A stretch of 64,000 nucleotides of DNA from Rhynchosporium graminicola (Eukaryota > Ascomycota > Leotiomycetes > Helotiales > Ploettnerulaceae). The stretch covers positions 693,561 through 757,560 of the forward strand of contig FJUW01000008.1 of the NCBI GenBank assembly GCA_900074885.1. The letters are read 5' to 3'. Shown here one piece after another: positions 34,121 to 45,465 of this stretch; the stretch's first letter is position 1; every line of letters starts with the position of its first letter. The notes below the pieces were generated by a model, which was not told the origin of the DNA, searched no databases, and saw only the letters and a list, made by a program, of their open reading frames with translations. The position numbers and the translations under genes are program-made.

Positions 34121-34907
34121 GTAGGTTCAGATTTATGGTAGGAAATGGAGTATTACGATACAGGATCGAAGTTGAGGCTACAGATTACTGGGTGGGGAGG
34201 AAGAAAGTGATTAGAATGGGCTGTGTGAAATATTAATCCGGAAATGATGGATGTTGTTATGACAGACTCACTCACTCCTCTTTGTTGACTACTGTATCGG
34301 TGCTAGCTCAAGTCCCGCCTGGGTTAGCGAGAAGCGAAAGTTTATTTATGTATTGATTTTTTGGCTCAATCAAGCAACCTATTATCCACTCAATATTATC
34401 TATCTAGTTTACTTTCCCCCTTCAAACAAGCAAATCGGCTGGCTGCATTCATAGGACGGTCGCTCTAACTTTAAGTTTCGAATATCTGTGTACAATTCAC
34501 ATCTATCCCGCTCCGCTCTATTCTGCTCTGTTCTTCGCTAATTGAAATTCGATATTTGCCATTTGGGGGATATTAATTGTCTCGCTCGCTCGAACCAATT
34601 TTCTTTTCTTTTTCCCAACCAAAAAGGACAGCGAAACCCTCAATGACACGTCCTGTGCTTCTATGCCAATGCCATCTATCTGTATCTGTATCTAAAAGAC
34701 TCGCTCGCCCGCTCTCGCTATCCTGTAGCTTCCTTCTCGATGACTGTCTGTCCAAGAATCAATCGTACAATAAAAAGAAACAAACGCCCATTCGCTATGC
34801 ACAAATTACTAGAGATATATATATATATATATATATATCTATATAACGCTGATCCGAATTTCCGAAACCTCAGAACATGCCATGCCATCCAACTCTCTGT
34901 AACAAAC
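34121..34907. other. Intergenic between convergent genes
   Basis: About 790 bp between the 3' ends of the peptidase and IRS4. It is AT-rich, with an (AT) microsatellite at 34815. No gene is seen. Confidence 0.5.
34815..34838. repeat. (AT)12 microsatellite
   Basis: Twelve tandem AT units in the 3' flank of IRS4. Confidence 0.95.
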
Positions 34908-36728
34908 TCAATGTTTCTTCCTGATCTTAACTTTCAAACCGCTCAGTGCGCCTACACTCTTCCAAACACTATCCGAGACGCGTATCGGTAATTTCCTGCC
35001 CTTGAGCCTCTGGTCAATCAACCACAATCCGATGACAAACTCCTCTTTCTCCAACCTCCCGGATTTCCCCCGATCCACGAGCTCGTAGACTTCTTCCAGT
35101 ACATCGATGTGTAATCTCGATCTCGAAAAAACGTCTCTAACCACCACGTTCGGTACTGTATTTTCGTCCCTAGTCCCCGACCCCTTGGTTGTCGGTATAG
35201 GTGTAGGAAATAATCCCCTATTCGACGCCCAAACAGCCTCATATCTCTTCCGTTCCCGCTCTGTAATCGCATCACGCCAACGTTTCCTATCGCCCTCATG
35301 GTGTTTATTCGGGTGTTTCTTCCCGAACGTCTTTTTTATTCTCCGTTGAGCGCCTTCGTCGATATCTTCTTTCGATTTGGGTTTCCGCATTGTGGTGCGC
35401 AGACCAGCGGGCTTAGCTGGGCTGGGGGTGCGGGAGGCGTCGTATTCTTTGTGGAAGAGTCCGCTGCGGTTACTTCGTCGTGGAGGAGGTGGTACGGGGT
35501 AGAGGGAGGAGGAGAAGAGCGATTTGGCGGGCGAGGCTGCGCGGGATGAGGCGAGTGAGGAGGCTACGATTGCGTTGGCGAGAGAATCGACTGTTACTGA
35601 GGGGGCGGAGTGGTTGGAATGAGACTGGGACTTGAGTCGTCGGTTTTGCATGGCGAGTTCGGCGCGAAAGGAGAGTGGATGTTCGGACGGTTGGTAATCG
35701 GAAGCTGAGACGAACGAGTCGTCAGAATCGCCATCGTCGTCTCCGGGTGGAGTTTCTGCCTTTTGCGGCCTGAGTTTTGTCGGAGGTGGAATTTTTATTG
35801 GTGTCGTGGTAGATATTGATGGTTTTCTTCCTGTAGGGGGAGGCTTTCGAGGCTCAATTTCACCGGATACACTCTGTATAGTTTCCAAAGTAGGTTTGGT
35901 ATGATTTACTGGTAACTTTTTCGGTTTGCTTGCCATCGGTGACGGCGCACGATTTTGTATCGAAGCCGGGGACCCATTGCTCTTAGATACCTTCGTTGGA
36001 GTGGCCCTTTCTGTCCTCCTAGCACTTGGCCGCTTAACAGTCGATGTAGAGGCAGCATTCTGCTCGAACATGCCTATCAAGGACGTCGTAGGTGGTATTG
36101 GAGTCGTGTCCAGGGCATGATCAGAATTCCGTGACGAATTGGCACTTCTCACGGACGGCGTTCTAGAGCTCCCGGGCCTCCTCGGTTTCGCAGCAGACGA
36201 TTCCTGTTGGCCAGTGCCAGTCACATTGGGACTTAACGAAGCGGAACGTGATGCTGCGAGCGTGGCAGCTATGAAAGAAGCAGATCTCCCTTGGTCTGTG
36301 TTCCCTCCTGCTCCTGGAGGCTGTAGGTAGCCTCCTCCACCTCCGTACTGGCTCCGTCTCTGCTGTACAGAATTCCGGCCCGAGCCTGGCGGAAATATCC
36401 TACTACCAATACTCGATCCTGTGTTCTGCTGAAACAGCCACTGTTCTTCTCCTATATCATCTTGCATCGAAGAAATTGAGCTCCTGGTGTTCTGACGTAA
36501 GCTTCCTCCTCCACCAATAGCTCCCACCGACTTCGCCGCAGCCAACGCTCCATTCTTCCCACTGTAATTGTGTATCTGCGGTTTCGGTTTGACAGGGGGT
36601 CTGCCAAAGGCTAGAGAGGCACCTCTGAGAGCCGCGTTCTCGTTTTGTGTTGTGATTGAGGAGCTTGAGCTTGTAGGGAGAGGGTTGCCAAGCCGGCTGT
36701 CTTTGGAGCTTGTTTTGTTCGAACTCAT
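34908..36728 (-). CDS. IRS4: EH-domain protein IRS4/TAX4-like
   Basis: A single exon encodes 606 aa. The N-terminal 480 residues are disordered, rich in Ser/Pro/Arg, and include [15 protein letters not shown], a conserved opening in fungal Irs4. The C-terminal ~110 residues form one EH domain: [38 protein letters not shown] and [26 protein letters not shown], with a degenerate Ca loop. In yeast Irs4 and Tax4 bind the phosphatase Inp51, lower PI(4,5)P2, and contribute to rDNA silencing and selective autophagy via Atg17. The family name is recognised from this layout. Confidence 0.85.
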   Translation of the reverse strand: MSSNKTSSKDSRLGNPLPTSSSSSITTQNENAALRGASLAFGRPPVKPKPQIHNYSGKNGALAAAKSVGAIGGGGSLRQNTRSSISSMQDDIGEEQWLFQQNTGSSIGSRIFPPGSGRNSVQQRRSQYGGGGGYLQPPGAGGNTDQGRSASFIAATLAASRSASLSPNVTGTGQQESSAAKPRRPGSSRTPSVRSANSSRNSDHALDTTPIPPTTSLIGMFEQNAASTSTVKRPSARRTERATPTKVSKSNGSPASIQNRAPSPMASKPKKLPVNHTKPTLETIQSVSGEIEPRKPPPTGRKPSISTTTPIKIPPPTKLRPQKAETPPGDDDGDSDDSFVSASDYQPSEHPLSFRAELAMQNRRLKSQSHSNHSAPSVTVDSLANAIVASSLASSRAASPAKSLFSSSLYPVPPPPRRSNRSGLFHKEYDASRTPSPAKPAGLRTTMRKPKSKEDIDEGAQRRIKKTFGKKHPNKHHEGDRKRWRDAITERERKRYEAVWASNRGLFPTPIPTTKGSGTRDENTVPNVVVRDVFSRSRLHIDVLEEVYELVDRGKSGRLEKEEFVIGLWLIDQRLKGRKLPIRVSDSVWKSVGALSGLKVKIRKKH

Positions 36729-38747
36729 CGAGCCACGATGATGGGATCGCGAGGGGTTGGCGATCGTGATCGTGCCGGATATAGGGTAGCATACGTATGG
36801 CGTTTCATGAGGTTATGTATCTGCGAAGCTCGTTAAGTGATGTTGATTACAAGATGTGAGCTGTACGTGCAGAGGTTGGAATGAAGGGTGGGTATAAAAA
36901 TGGACGAGGCTGAGACGTCTTGGCAGCTCAAGGTACCCAGCCTTACACGAGTAAACAAGGGTTTGTAAGATTGCCTTCAATGTGTGAGGTCTGTTGATTT
37001 TGACGTGGATTTGTTCACTCGGATTGGAGACACTCTAGACTTGTCGATGGAAAGAATTATTTTGCTTCGTTCACTTCACGATATTCGCACTTCCTGGCGA
37101 GGCTGCTTGCCAGGAGACCCCTTTCTCTATCTATCCGTAGTCTTGTGATACGCGATAGTCTATCATGGCAGAAGAAATCATATCAGAAGATGCGTAATTA
37201 TTGTCATCAGATACGTGACTACCTCAGTTCACAGGTATCGGAAGACAACAAATGTTTGAGTCTCCGTACTCCATTTACATCTCTCTTCGGAACTCCAAGT
37301 CTTTTATGTCGCTTGCATCGCCAAAGCCATCACCGAAAACAGAATTCTTGCTCGATCGTTCACAGGCACCCAAAAGTGTATAGATTTTTGACGTTTAATT
37401 CTCTATCTTTCAGTCTCGCTCTGCGGTATACAGCTCCCAGCCTCGTCAAAGCTAGTTGAACAAATTCATGTAAACAAAGGAAAGTAAGACCTGTGGTATC
37501 AGTAAGGCGCTGGGAATCCATCATAACTCCGTTGTAGCCCATCCAGACGCGTGCTATCCAATCTCATAATTCCCAAAACTGCCGATCGCAATGCAATTGT
37601 AACGTCCTTGAAGAAATATGCCGCGCTATGCATAAACGACATCTCTCTTCTGTATGTCGCTACCCTCTAGTTGTGTCCCTTCTCTTCTCCTGCGCTCCCT
37701 CGTCTATCACCCGCGCCATAATCACGGGGTTTTCATCTCTAGACGGCCAACATTGCCTGTTCCCACCGGCCAACTCCGTAAAGCGCGCACTCTCGTATCA
37801 ATGGATAAATTTCGGATAAATTTCGTATCGATGGATCATTTTCGGACCAGGTGTCTTATGACGAATATTTAGAGTTTGAACCCTTTATTGGTCCCTTCAT
37901 GCATATTTCCTCCGCAGTGTAACAGCCCTCGGCATGTGTCAAAACTTCGAGTCCTATCCGATCACCAGTTGGCGGTTAAGCATGTTCATATCGAATGTAC
38001 ATCTGGCAATCCGGAGCACAATATTGCCAAGCCTCTCCGCCCGAATCTCTAGTGCTGATCTGGCTTTCGTTTCCACCGGACACCAATGTAGAGTGCAGTC
38101 GAAAGAGGGACAGGTGCACATGCCATATGACCAAATCCCGAGGAGGACAGATCCAGGCACAGTGCTTCGAAAATTCGGGCCCTGTAGCAGGACAAATTTA
38201 TTGTGTCAATTTAGCCTGTCTGTACCTGGTCCTTGAGCCAGCAATGCATGCTGCAATGTTGACGGGAGCACCCCTGATTCTAACAGCCGGAAATTTTGAA
38301 GGATTTCCGGACATCTCCGGAATGAACAACAGCTGGTCTTTTCCTATCAAGATAAGAATGGTGGGGACTTCTCCAGTGCGATGTTCCAGATTTCAAAGCA
38401 CAGTCGAAGTTGCGCTTCGACGGCAGGAAATCACCCAGACGACTCTTGAGACGGACCCTTCTTTTTTTCCATCCATTACAAATGGCAAAGCGGGCGGCTC
38501 CGCCGAAGCCAAGTGGGGTGCAGTTCCAACCCTTCCTGATGGGAATTGCACCGTAGGAAAGTGGGTCGAAATATCTCCCAGAAGCCCGGCAGATGATTAT
38601 TTGTGGAATGGTCCAAACCAAAGAGGCTGGAGGCGTCTCGCGAATCGCGATACGTAATGATGAACATGGTCTCGGTAACTTCCAGCATCATGTGCGAGTA
38701 AGATCGTGTGCTACATTCGAAAATTCAGGTCCCTTTCCGTACCTAGA
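36729..38747. other. Spacer with no supported gene; two hairpins
   Basis: About 2 kb. The only long frame (37995-38657 plus, 220 codons) is listed separately as doubtful. Two short perfect hairpins lie at 38287-38310 and 38403-38421. Otherwise nothing recognisable. Confidence 0.4.
37995..38657 (+). CDS. Doubtful 220-aa open frame
   Basis: ATG to stop without introns, with a Cys-rich early part (CSRKRDRCTCHM). No similarity is recognised, there is no signal peptide, and composition is irregular. A comparably long minus-strand frame overlaps it (38280-38621). Two hairpins fall inside it. Probably a chance open frame; kept because it is the longest frame in this spacer. Confidence 0.12.
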   Translation: MYIWQSGAQYCQASPPESLVLIWLSFPPDTNVECSRKRDRCTCHMTKSRGGQIQAQCFENSGPVAGQIYCVNLACLYLVLEPAMHAAMLTGAPLILTAGNFEGFPDISGMNNSWSFPIKIRMVGTSPVRCSRFQSTVEVALRRQEITQTTLETDPSFFPSITNGKAGGSAEAKWGAVPTLPDGNCTVGKWVEISPRSPADDYLWNGPNQRGWRRLANRDT

Positions 38748-40211
38748 TTAATACGTAACAGCGATCCACCTGGCTGGAATTCCGTCCTCAGAGATTTCAT
38801 AGGCCTTCGTCGGTGGTATCCTCGGAGGTAAAGCCCATCGTGCTCTTCCAGGCTTTTGATCGTCCAATTTGCCCTTCTTGCGCATCAGCATTTCCATGAC
38901 AGCCACCCGAATGAAATCGCTGTTTTCGCGCATGTCCCTCTGTCGTGCCAGTGGTCCCGCGGAGACCTCGACCACATCTTCCGTCGTTGGTTGAGTCCGT
39001 CGGCTGATCACTATAGGTGTTGTGCCTTTAGATGGGCGAGATATCTTGTAGGTCTGCATCTGTATCGAAGCTGTACAAGTCGTAGATTTCATGGTCTGAG
39101 TGTGTGGATATGTAACATGAGCTTCGATTGGCGCATTGGTCGTGGGATTGAGGTATCGGCGAAGTGCGGGGGTAGGAGTATCTTCAAGCCGAGGAGGCAT
39201 TCGTTCATCTGTGAAAGGCACTTGAGGATCGATAGAAATGATAGATCTTGTGAGAAAATCATCTGGCGTGATCATGGGTGTCGTGAGGTTCGAGAATGAC
39301 CTTGCGGCAGACCTCAGTGCCTTAAGTGAAGCTGTCAAATTTGATTTGAAGGCTGATTTGCGCCGAGGCACTTCCATCTGTTCAAGCGCATCTTCCTCCT
39401 CTTCCTCGGGCGATTTCTGGAAGACGCGGAAGTCCAGTTCATCAACTTCTACTTCAGATAAAGGATGAGTTTCTGTGGAGGACGAGAGCGGTAGTGATTG
39501 CGCCCTTTTGGGAGGGTTGTACCTCCTACTGCGAGAGCCAGAACCCGGGGTGACAAGCGAATTGAGGGAAGGGGAAGCCTCGGAAATGGATTCTTCATCG
39601 TCCAAGGATGGCATAGAATCACTAGACAGTGTCCTTGTTGAGACCACCGATTCGCGACCTGTCTCGCTCTGCGCAATCTCATCTTCCTCATCGGGAGGCG
39701 AAAGTAGCAAATCCAAAGGACTCTTCCCTAACGACATGCCAAACTCCTTCTCTGACGCCCCAGTATGCCTCAGTATTGCATCGACGGTCAGCCGTTGACC
39801 TGCACCGCTCCTGCGCCTTAGACTACCGCTTTTCTGGGGTGGTATTGACGTCAAAGCCAGTAGAGCCGCGACTGAAGGCGGGATCTCGTCAGCCGAGTGG
39901 ACATTCTTTGTCCTTCTTTCGGACCGCACGAGTTCTCTCTTCTCGCTATTTCCCCTCTGCGATCGTTTCCGGTCGTGAGTTGTATCTCGATGGCCTCGCA
40001 GAGGTATTACAACGGGAGAAGAAGAGGTGGTCAGTCTCGAGCTCTCGGTCGAAGTCGTTGTTGATGTGGTGGAAGACATGTCTCTAGTGTCGCGCTTCGC
40101 AAGGGGCTTGGCCTTTCCCTCCGAACGTTCATTTTTCGTTTCCTTTGATTTGAGGGAAGGCGAGGGTGCAGCAGATCCTCGTGTGAAGAGAAAACTGCGA
40201 GGTTGAAGCAT
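38748..40211 (-). CDS. Conserved disordered Pezizomycotina protein, function unknown
   Basis: A single exon encodes 487 aa; the ATG is at 40211-40209. The opening MLQPRSFLFTRGS and the block SADEIPPSVAALLALTSIPP (about residues 105-125) are the kind of short conserved islands found in filamentous-ascomycete proteins of unknown function. The rest is Ser/Thr/Arg-rich with an acidic Glu run (SPEEEEEDALEQME). A C-terminal segment, PLARQRDMRENSDFIRVAVMEMLMRKKGKL followed by RARWALPPR, looks helical and conserved. There is no transmembrane segment or known domain. Coding status is well supported by length and by low-complexity patterns that respect codons. Confidence 0.75.
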   Translation of the reverse strand: MLQPRSFLFTRGSAAPSPSLKSKETKNERSEGKAKPLAKRDTRDMSSTTSTTTSTESSRLTTSSSPVVIPLRGHRDTTHDRKRSQRGNSEKRELVRSERRTKNVHSADEIPPSVAALLALTSIPPQKSGSLRRRSGAGQRLTVDAILRHTGASEKEFGMSLGKSPLDLLLSPPDEEDEIAQSETGRESVVSTRTLSSDSMPSLDDEESISEASPSLNSLVTPGSGSRSRRYNPPKRAQSLPLSSSTETHPLSEVEVDELDFRVFQKSPEEEEEDALEQMEVPRRKSAFKSNLTASLKALRSAARSFSNLTTPMITPDDFLTRSIISIDPQVPFTDERMPPRLEDTPTPALRRYLNPTTNAPIEAHVTYPHTQTMKSTTCTASIQMQTYKISRPSKGTTPIVISRRTQPTTEDVVEVSAGPLARQRDMRENSDFIRVAVMEMLMRKKGKLDDQKPGRARWALPPRIPPTKAYEISEDGIPARWIAVTY

Positions 40212-40741
40212 GGCGAAGGAAGGAAGGAAGGGAAGGGAAGGGGACCCCTCGGAGGAGCTAAGGGACGCCTATTACCAAATGAAAACGGCGCAAACCAGAT
40301 TTCCACAAGTCCCCGGTGGGTTTCTCCTGATGATTCCCACTCCGGTAGTCTGTTGTGGATGTTTTACCGAGTGGTAGATGTCTTATCGGGAGCAGGCTCC
40401 TTCTTGATCAAGCAGTTCGAGGCAGAGCTGTGTCTGGTGATTATGATGAATCATATCTCTGTTCGTGACTACTTGTGGGAGCACATGGAACATGTACGTA
40501 TGTGCCTTTATGTGTGGTAGAGAAAGTTGAAGATAAGGGATACTTTAGGACAACACTGAATACTGAAATGAGGACTGCGTGTTCTACTGGTAGTATCCTT
40601 TTGTCGGAGTGGAAGACAGTTACAAGCCAGGTGTTGTAAGCAGGGAGGGAAGAGAGGGATGATAAGGGTGAGGAAGCGCACAGCCTTGTAGATTGTACAG
40701 TACAGCAGCAGCTTGGACAGGGGAACGATGTGACCGAACTG

Positions 40742-40744
<3 letters not shown>

Positions 40745-40777
<33 letters not shown>
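40745..40777. repeat. (AG)n microsatellite
   Basis: About sixteen AG units in tandem. Confidence 0.95.
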
Positions 40778-40780
<3 letters not shown>

Positions 40781-40839
40781 CTGTTTGGTGGAGCGCAGCG
40801 ACACGCGACACTGTTACGAACTTGGAGGTATTCGTTATA

Positions 40840-41090
40840 GGTATAGGTAGGTACCGAGCACTGTGTTATTGGCGCTGAAAGAAGCCTAGAGGGTAGGTGC
40901 AGTAGGGATAACGCCGGAATGCCACGGTGCGGTAGGTGCCTTAGGTATCTATCTAGCTACCTTAGGTACCCAGGTACCCCTCCAAGGCTCCCTAGGCTGA
41001 CTCGCTATCGGGCGCTGCTTGCTTGGTTATCTGGCCCTACTGTACAGTACCTAGCTAGGTACAGTACAGTATTGTACTGTAGGTAACTTC
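40840..41090. repeat. TAGGTA/GTACC-rich palindromic block
   Basis: Dense copies of TAGGTA, CCTAGG, GGTACC and GTACAGTAC. It includes a 34-bp near-perfect palindrome (41038-41071, centre CTAG/CTAG, one mismatch per 17-bp arm). An overlapping hairpin has stems ACAGTACA (41061-41068) and TGTACTGT (41073-41080). Confidence 0.85.
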
Positions 41091-44000
41091 CTAATCGATT
41101 GGATGTTCCAGAAGCCTTCTGCGCTTGGAGTGCTCCGCCTGGGAGTTACCCGGGTGATGCCGCTCTGCGAGTACGACACAATAGACGACGGAGTACGATA
41201 CCGGGATAACATCAACAACTTCTTCCTCTCGGGCTCGTGTTCCATCAAATTGCAATGGGCTCTTCAGTCAAGATGAAGAAAGATAGATACAGATATAATC
41301 CGCAACAACACCCCGGGGCCCCTGATACAGCGCAGCACCGCAGCCAGGGGAAGAAGCCTCCTTGGCTTGGCGGCCCGGCTCCAGCTTACAATCTCAATCC
41401 TCCTTGACGTGGCCCGCCCGAATTGTTCCGTCCCGATAGAGTTACTCACCCTCCCTCACTCACCTACGGGCCACCGGCGTTCTTCCGTGCTGCTGCCGTG
41501 GGGGGCACAGTTTGGGTGTGTGTTACACGAGATGTCTCAGCGGATTCCTCTACAAGACCTCGGTCGGTCACAATCAGTCATTTCATGGGACGGACTCAGG
41601 ACTCAACTCGATAGAGTTAAGCAGACTTCTTCCTGACAATAAAAGTCGGCCGCTACCTGAAGCCGTGAGAGTTTCAGTAAGAAAGGAAGAAAAAAAAAAG
41701 AAAGGAAGAAAAAAGAAAGGGAAACCACCTGCCTTCCCGGGACACCACGCCCGCAAGTGTAAACATGACGATGATGGGCATCAGCATCAGCATCGTCCAT
41801 CCATCTCCTCTCTTGCATCTTGCATGTTGCATCCCGCTATTACAAGTACTTGTTTTCCAGATTAGCGCGGCTTCCGAGTTGGCCCAGTCACAGATCGTGC
41901 GTTGATATGGATATCACTTGCCACGATAGGATACTGTAGGATAGGCAGAGAGAGGTCTCTTTGCATTTGACCTTAACTCTATTTTCGGCCAAGCTATGAT
42001 CGTCAAACCGTTGACCTGCTGAAGTAGCATTTCCTTGGACTTACCATGTAGACACTTCCTATTCGTTCATTGCGGTCGACAAAGCGAGCCTTCTCAGCCT
42101 TCCCCACATACCAGCATTGCTACAGTAGCACCAGAGGTTGCTTGCTTACTTGATGCAATGCTACAGTGATGCGGATGGCGACGACCTTCTACTTCGACAT
42201 TCAAAAGGATCAGGACTTGCAGTATCCTCGTGGCAGATTTTTCTCTTTTTGCATCCACACCTGTTTTTGATTCTGTTCTGAGGGGTTGTTTGGTATCCAC
42301 CTTTCGGTTGTAGGATCTCACCGCTCGCTCTGTTCTTTTCGTATTTCTCTTGGCCTTCCTAAAGATTGCAAGTTGCAGTGAAAATCTCGAGTTTTGCCAA
42401 CGGCGATCCGCTATTGTTTTAAGAGAGTACTGGTAAGTGGTTGATAGGTACCGGGAGATACACTCAGTAGTACAATGCGGAGAAGATAGCACTAAAGAAT
42501 TGAGTCCGTCTTCAACTTTGGCCTTGGCATACATACACTTGCGTTTCCCTCTCATATCGGCATTTGGACAGAGGGGTCCTCCAATCATTTGCTGTTCGTC
42601 ATAGCATTAGCAAGAGTTTGATATCAAGCATAGGCCTCGAGGAGATGTTTCCGGCATTCCAACCCACCCTTCAATCAAAATCGCCCTCCCATTTCCAGCG
42701 AACAAACCTGCATCACCACACGCACTAATCAAGATTTCCAGGCAACGAGCCAACACCTGCACACAAACAGGCCGACTGCAGTTCCGCCAGTTTCATGCAG
42801 CCCTTATCTATGACCTGTCAGATCTTGCTGGATTTTCGCCCAATCGGGTTATGGTTAGCATCTTCTCCATTCTTTAGAGTTTGAGTGATGGCTAGGTGCG
42901 TCTGTTGTCTGTAGAGGATGGGTCCGCGGAGGGGCGGGGTACGAGCGGGTGGGAAGGAGTGTTGCCTGTTCGTATTTGTACTTCTATCATATTTTGAAGG
43001 GGATTCCCTAACTCCGCCGGAGCTCCGCTGGAGTGCTTGAGAAAATGGAGAGAAGATGGCTAGGAGAAGATGAAAGGAGTTCCTGGACTTATCTGTGCGC
43101 ATTCGCATCGCTAATCGCCTGCATAACAGAGATAGATAGAAATCCCCTAGGACCTCTTTCTCACATGTCGTTCATAGTTTTCGAAAACTAGATGGCGGAA
43201 AATGATACGCATTTCCTTGCCTTCAATCCGCTGTTCCGATGCAAATTGATTGAGGGTCGAATCAAGGTATGCATGCACCCTTACAATATGCCAATTTATG
43301 AGAGTCCAGAGCCTGGCTTGGCTGTATGCTGAAGAGGCAGAATCCGAGATTCGCCAGATATCTACTTGGTATCTTGATGCATACCTCCGTAAAGGAGACC
43401 TAGTAGATAGGTAGGGTAGGTAGGTGGTCATCTCGCTTATTTGTCTATTGACATTTCGTTGTGTTTGTCTTGAGAAGTGTTTGTCTTGAGAAACCAAGAT
43501 CAGCACGAATCATCTGCCAGGAGGAGTGTAACCTAAGCAGGAAATGTCATGACTTGGAAAAAAAATTGAAACCCTTCCTTAGTGGCCTCGGTACTTCGCT
43601 ATACAAGAAACCATTCGAAGGAATCCAGAAAACGGCATGTGCTGAGTTGCTCTCGCTCTCCCCCTTGTCTTTCGGGGCCGTGGCTGCTGCTTGCCGGAAT
43701 ACACAAATCCTAAATATCTCCTGATTCATAAGTGTGATTGTAAGGTACCACCTGTTCAATTGTGTAAATATCGAGAGTATCTTCATGTAGTAAAATCGCT
43801 CCCTTTTATTGAGCTTGTAAGGCTGATGCCTCATCACACCTCTAGACTATTTCCTAGTGCAGCTTACAATCGAAGCTTAGATCTATAGAGTCCTACGTCG
43901 AGCAGCCACTCTCTCCCAAAAATACTGATCTTTCGAAACCAAGTCTGCAGACATGAGATCGCGGGAGGACATAGTGGGTGGATCCTACGTCTTAAATGCA

Positions 44001-45465
44001 GTACCTCACTCATACGATATTCATGGAAGATACGTCAATCGGCCCGGGTATTAGCCGTAGTGGTTATTGTTGGATCAGGAGGCGAAGCTTTACCGGAGTC
44101 TGCCGGAGGTCGGTGGTGGTGGTCTTGATTCCACAAAAGGATGAAGTCTTGTGAACTGTGAGTTGTCGATTGACTGACTGACTCAAAGAGTCAATACCTT
44201 GTCCGCGCGTCGAGGGAATTGTTGATCTACTGGTATAACGAGCCGTACTTAGTGGGCATTCGGCTCACATGATGCTTTTTACACGTGGGGGGGAGAGAGC
44301 AGATGTGGGGGCTTTGATACACGAGCTTACGTGTTGAGAGAGAGGTTTCTATCACTATTGACCCTCTTACTTCGTTCTGAGGAGCTCTTGTGAGATTTTA
44401 ATGTAATGGTAGTTTGTGAGTAGGAAGTATCCACACAACTAGAGACGATGTGCCAGGTGGAAAACTGAAGTAACGAGTGCAACCCAAGGACAAGACAACG
44501 CCCGAGATAGGAAGTCAAAAATGAACGACCCTTGATTATCTCGCTATACTCGCAGTAAGACTTACAAATACATGGAATATCCTCCCAGTATTATCTGGAT
44601 TAGCTACTCGTGCTTCTTTTGGAGCGGATGAGAAGAACTAGAAAACTTTCCTCTGACATTCCTTTCAAGGCACATCTCCAAAGTTTGAGCAGGCAATCAG
44701 AAGAGAGGGATTTCCAACAGCAGATTAGCGAGTAATGTGAATTACAAATCTATTCACAGCGTGAAGAAAGTTGCTGCTTGATGCTTTTCAAGGTCAGCTC
44801 ATCAAGACACGAAAATAATTATACTGAGAGCCTGATCTACCCTGCTTTGACGCACCCAACAGGATGCAATCCAGTTCACTTAATGCATACGGTGAACTCT
44901 CCATACACAGACCACAATGTCAATAGCGAAGAACCAGTTAGTGAGTTGGCGTGGTATCCCTACTCGACATTCATTCTAGAATGATTATTAGGTGGCTTTG
45001 GATCATAACTCTCGAAAGACGATACTGAAGATAAAATTTAGACTACAGATGGTCGAGGTGTTGGATGGTCAGCAAAGGCAAAATTCGCGATCGACCGTAA
45101 AGGAAAGGTATTTACGTCCAATATCCGCGCGAGTGATGGAAGGATGTAATTTTATCGCCATGCCTGGAGGTAGATCCCATGGGAAGACAAAAAACAATGT
45201 GAATAGAATGAGAATCAAAAAAGGCGTTATATTATTGCGGAATGTACGACCAAGGCCATAGTAGGACGTCAAGACCGGGAGATGTAAACAGAGGGAAAGA
45301 AAACTCGCTTAGTAGCCTCATGTATGGAGGTAGCATCACCCCACCGGTCAGGTGACTTCGTACTTGCTTCGCGTCTGCCTAGATCACGACATCCATTTTC
45401 TGACATTGTCATTTCAAGGCGTGATCATCTCTACGCCCTGCTGTCTCATTTGATCTGACCTCACG

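Larger units (their letters stand above)
40212..45465. other. 5.2-kb gene-poor spacer
   Basis: No open frame here shows family-like sequence. The longest, 42094-42588 minus (164 codons), is Arg/Lys/Ser-rich without a motif. Contents: an (AG) microsatellite at 40745, a TAGGTA/CCTAGG-rich palindromic block at about 40840-41090, an A/G-rich run near 41685-41720, a TAGGTAGG cluster near 43408-43424, and a short inverted repeat TTGACT...AGTCAA near 44170-44193. It separates the disordered-protein gene from LIG4. Confidence 0.5.

Noticed and set aside
7062..38632. The 14-mer CAAAGAGGCTGGAG at 7062, 17594 and 38619
   Set aside because: Shared 14-mers are expected several times by chance in 64 kb, and the flanks do not match.
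42094..42588. 164-codon minus frame in the large spacer
   Set aside because: Arg/Lys/Ser-rich with no recognisable motif; lengths like this occur by chance.
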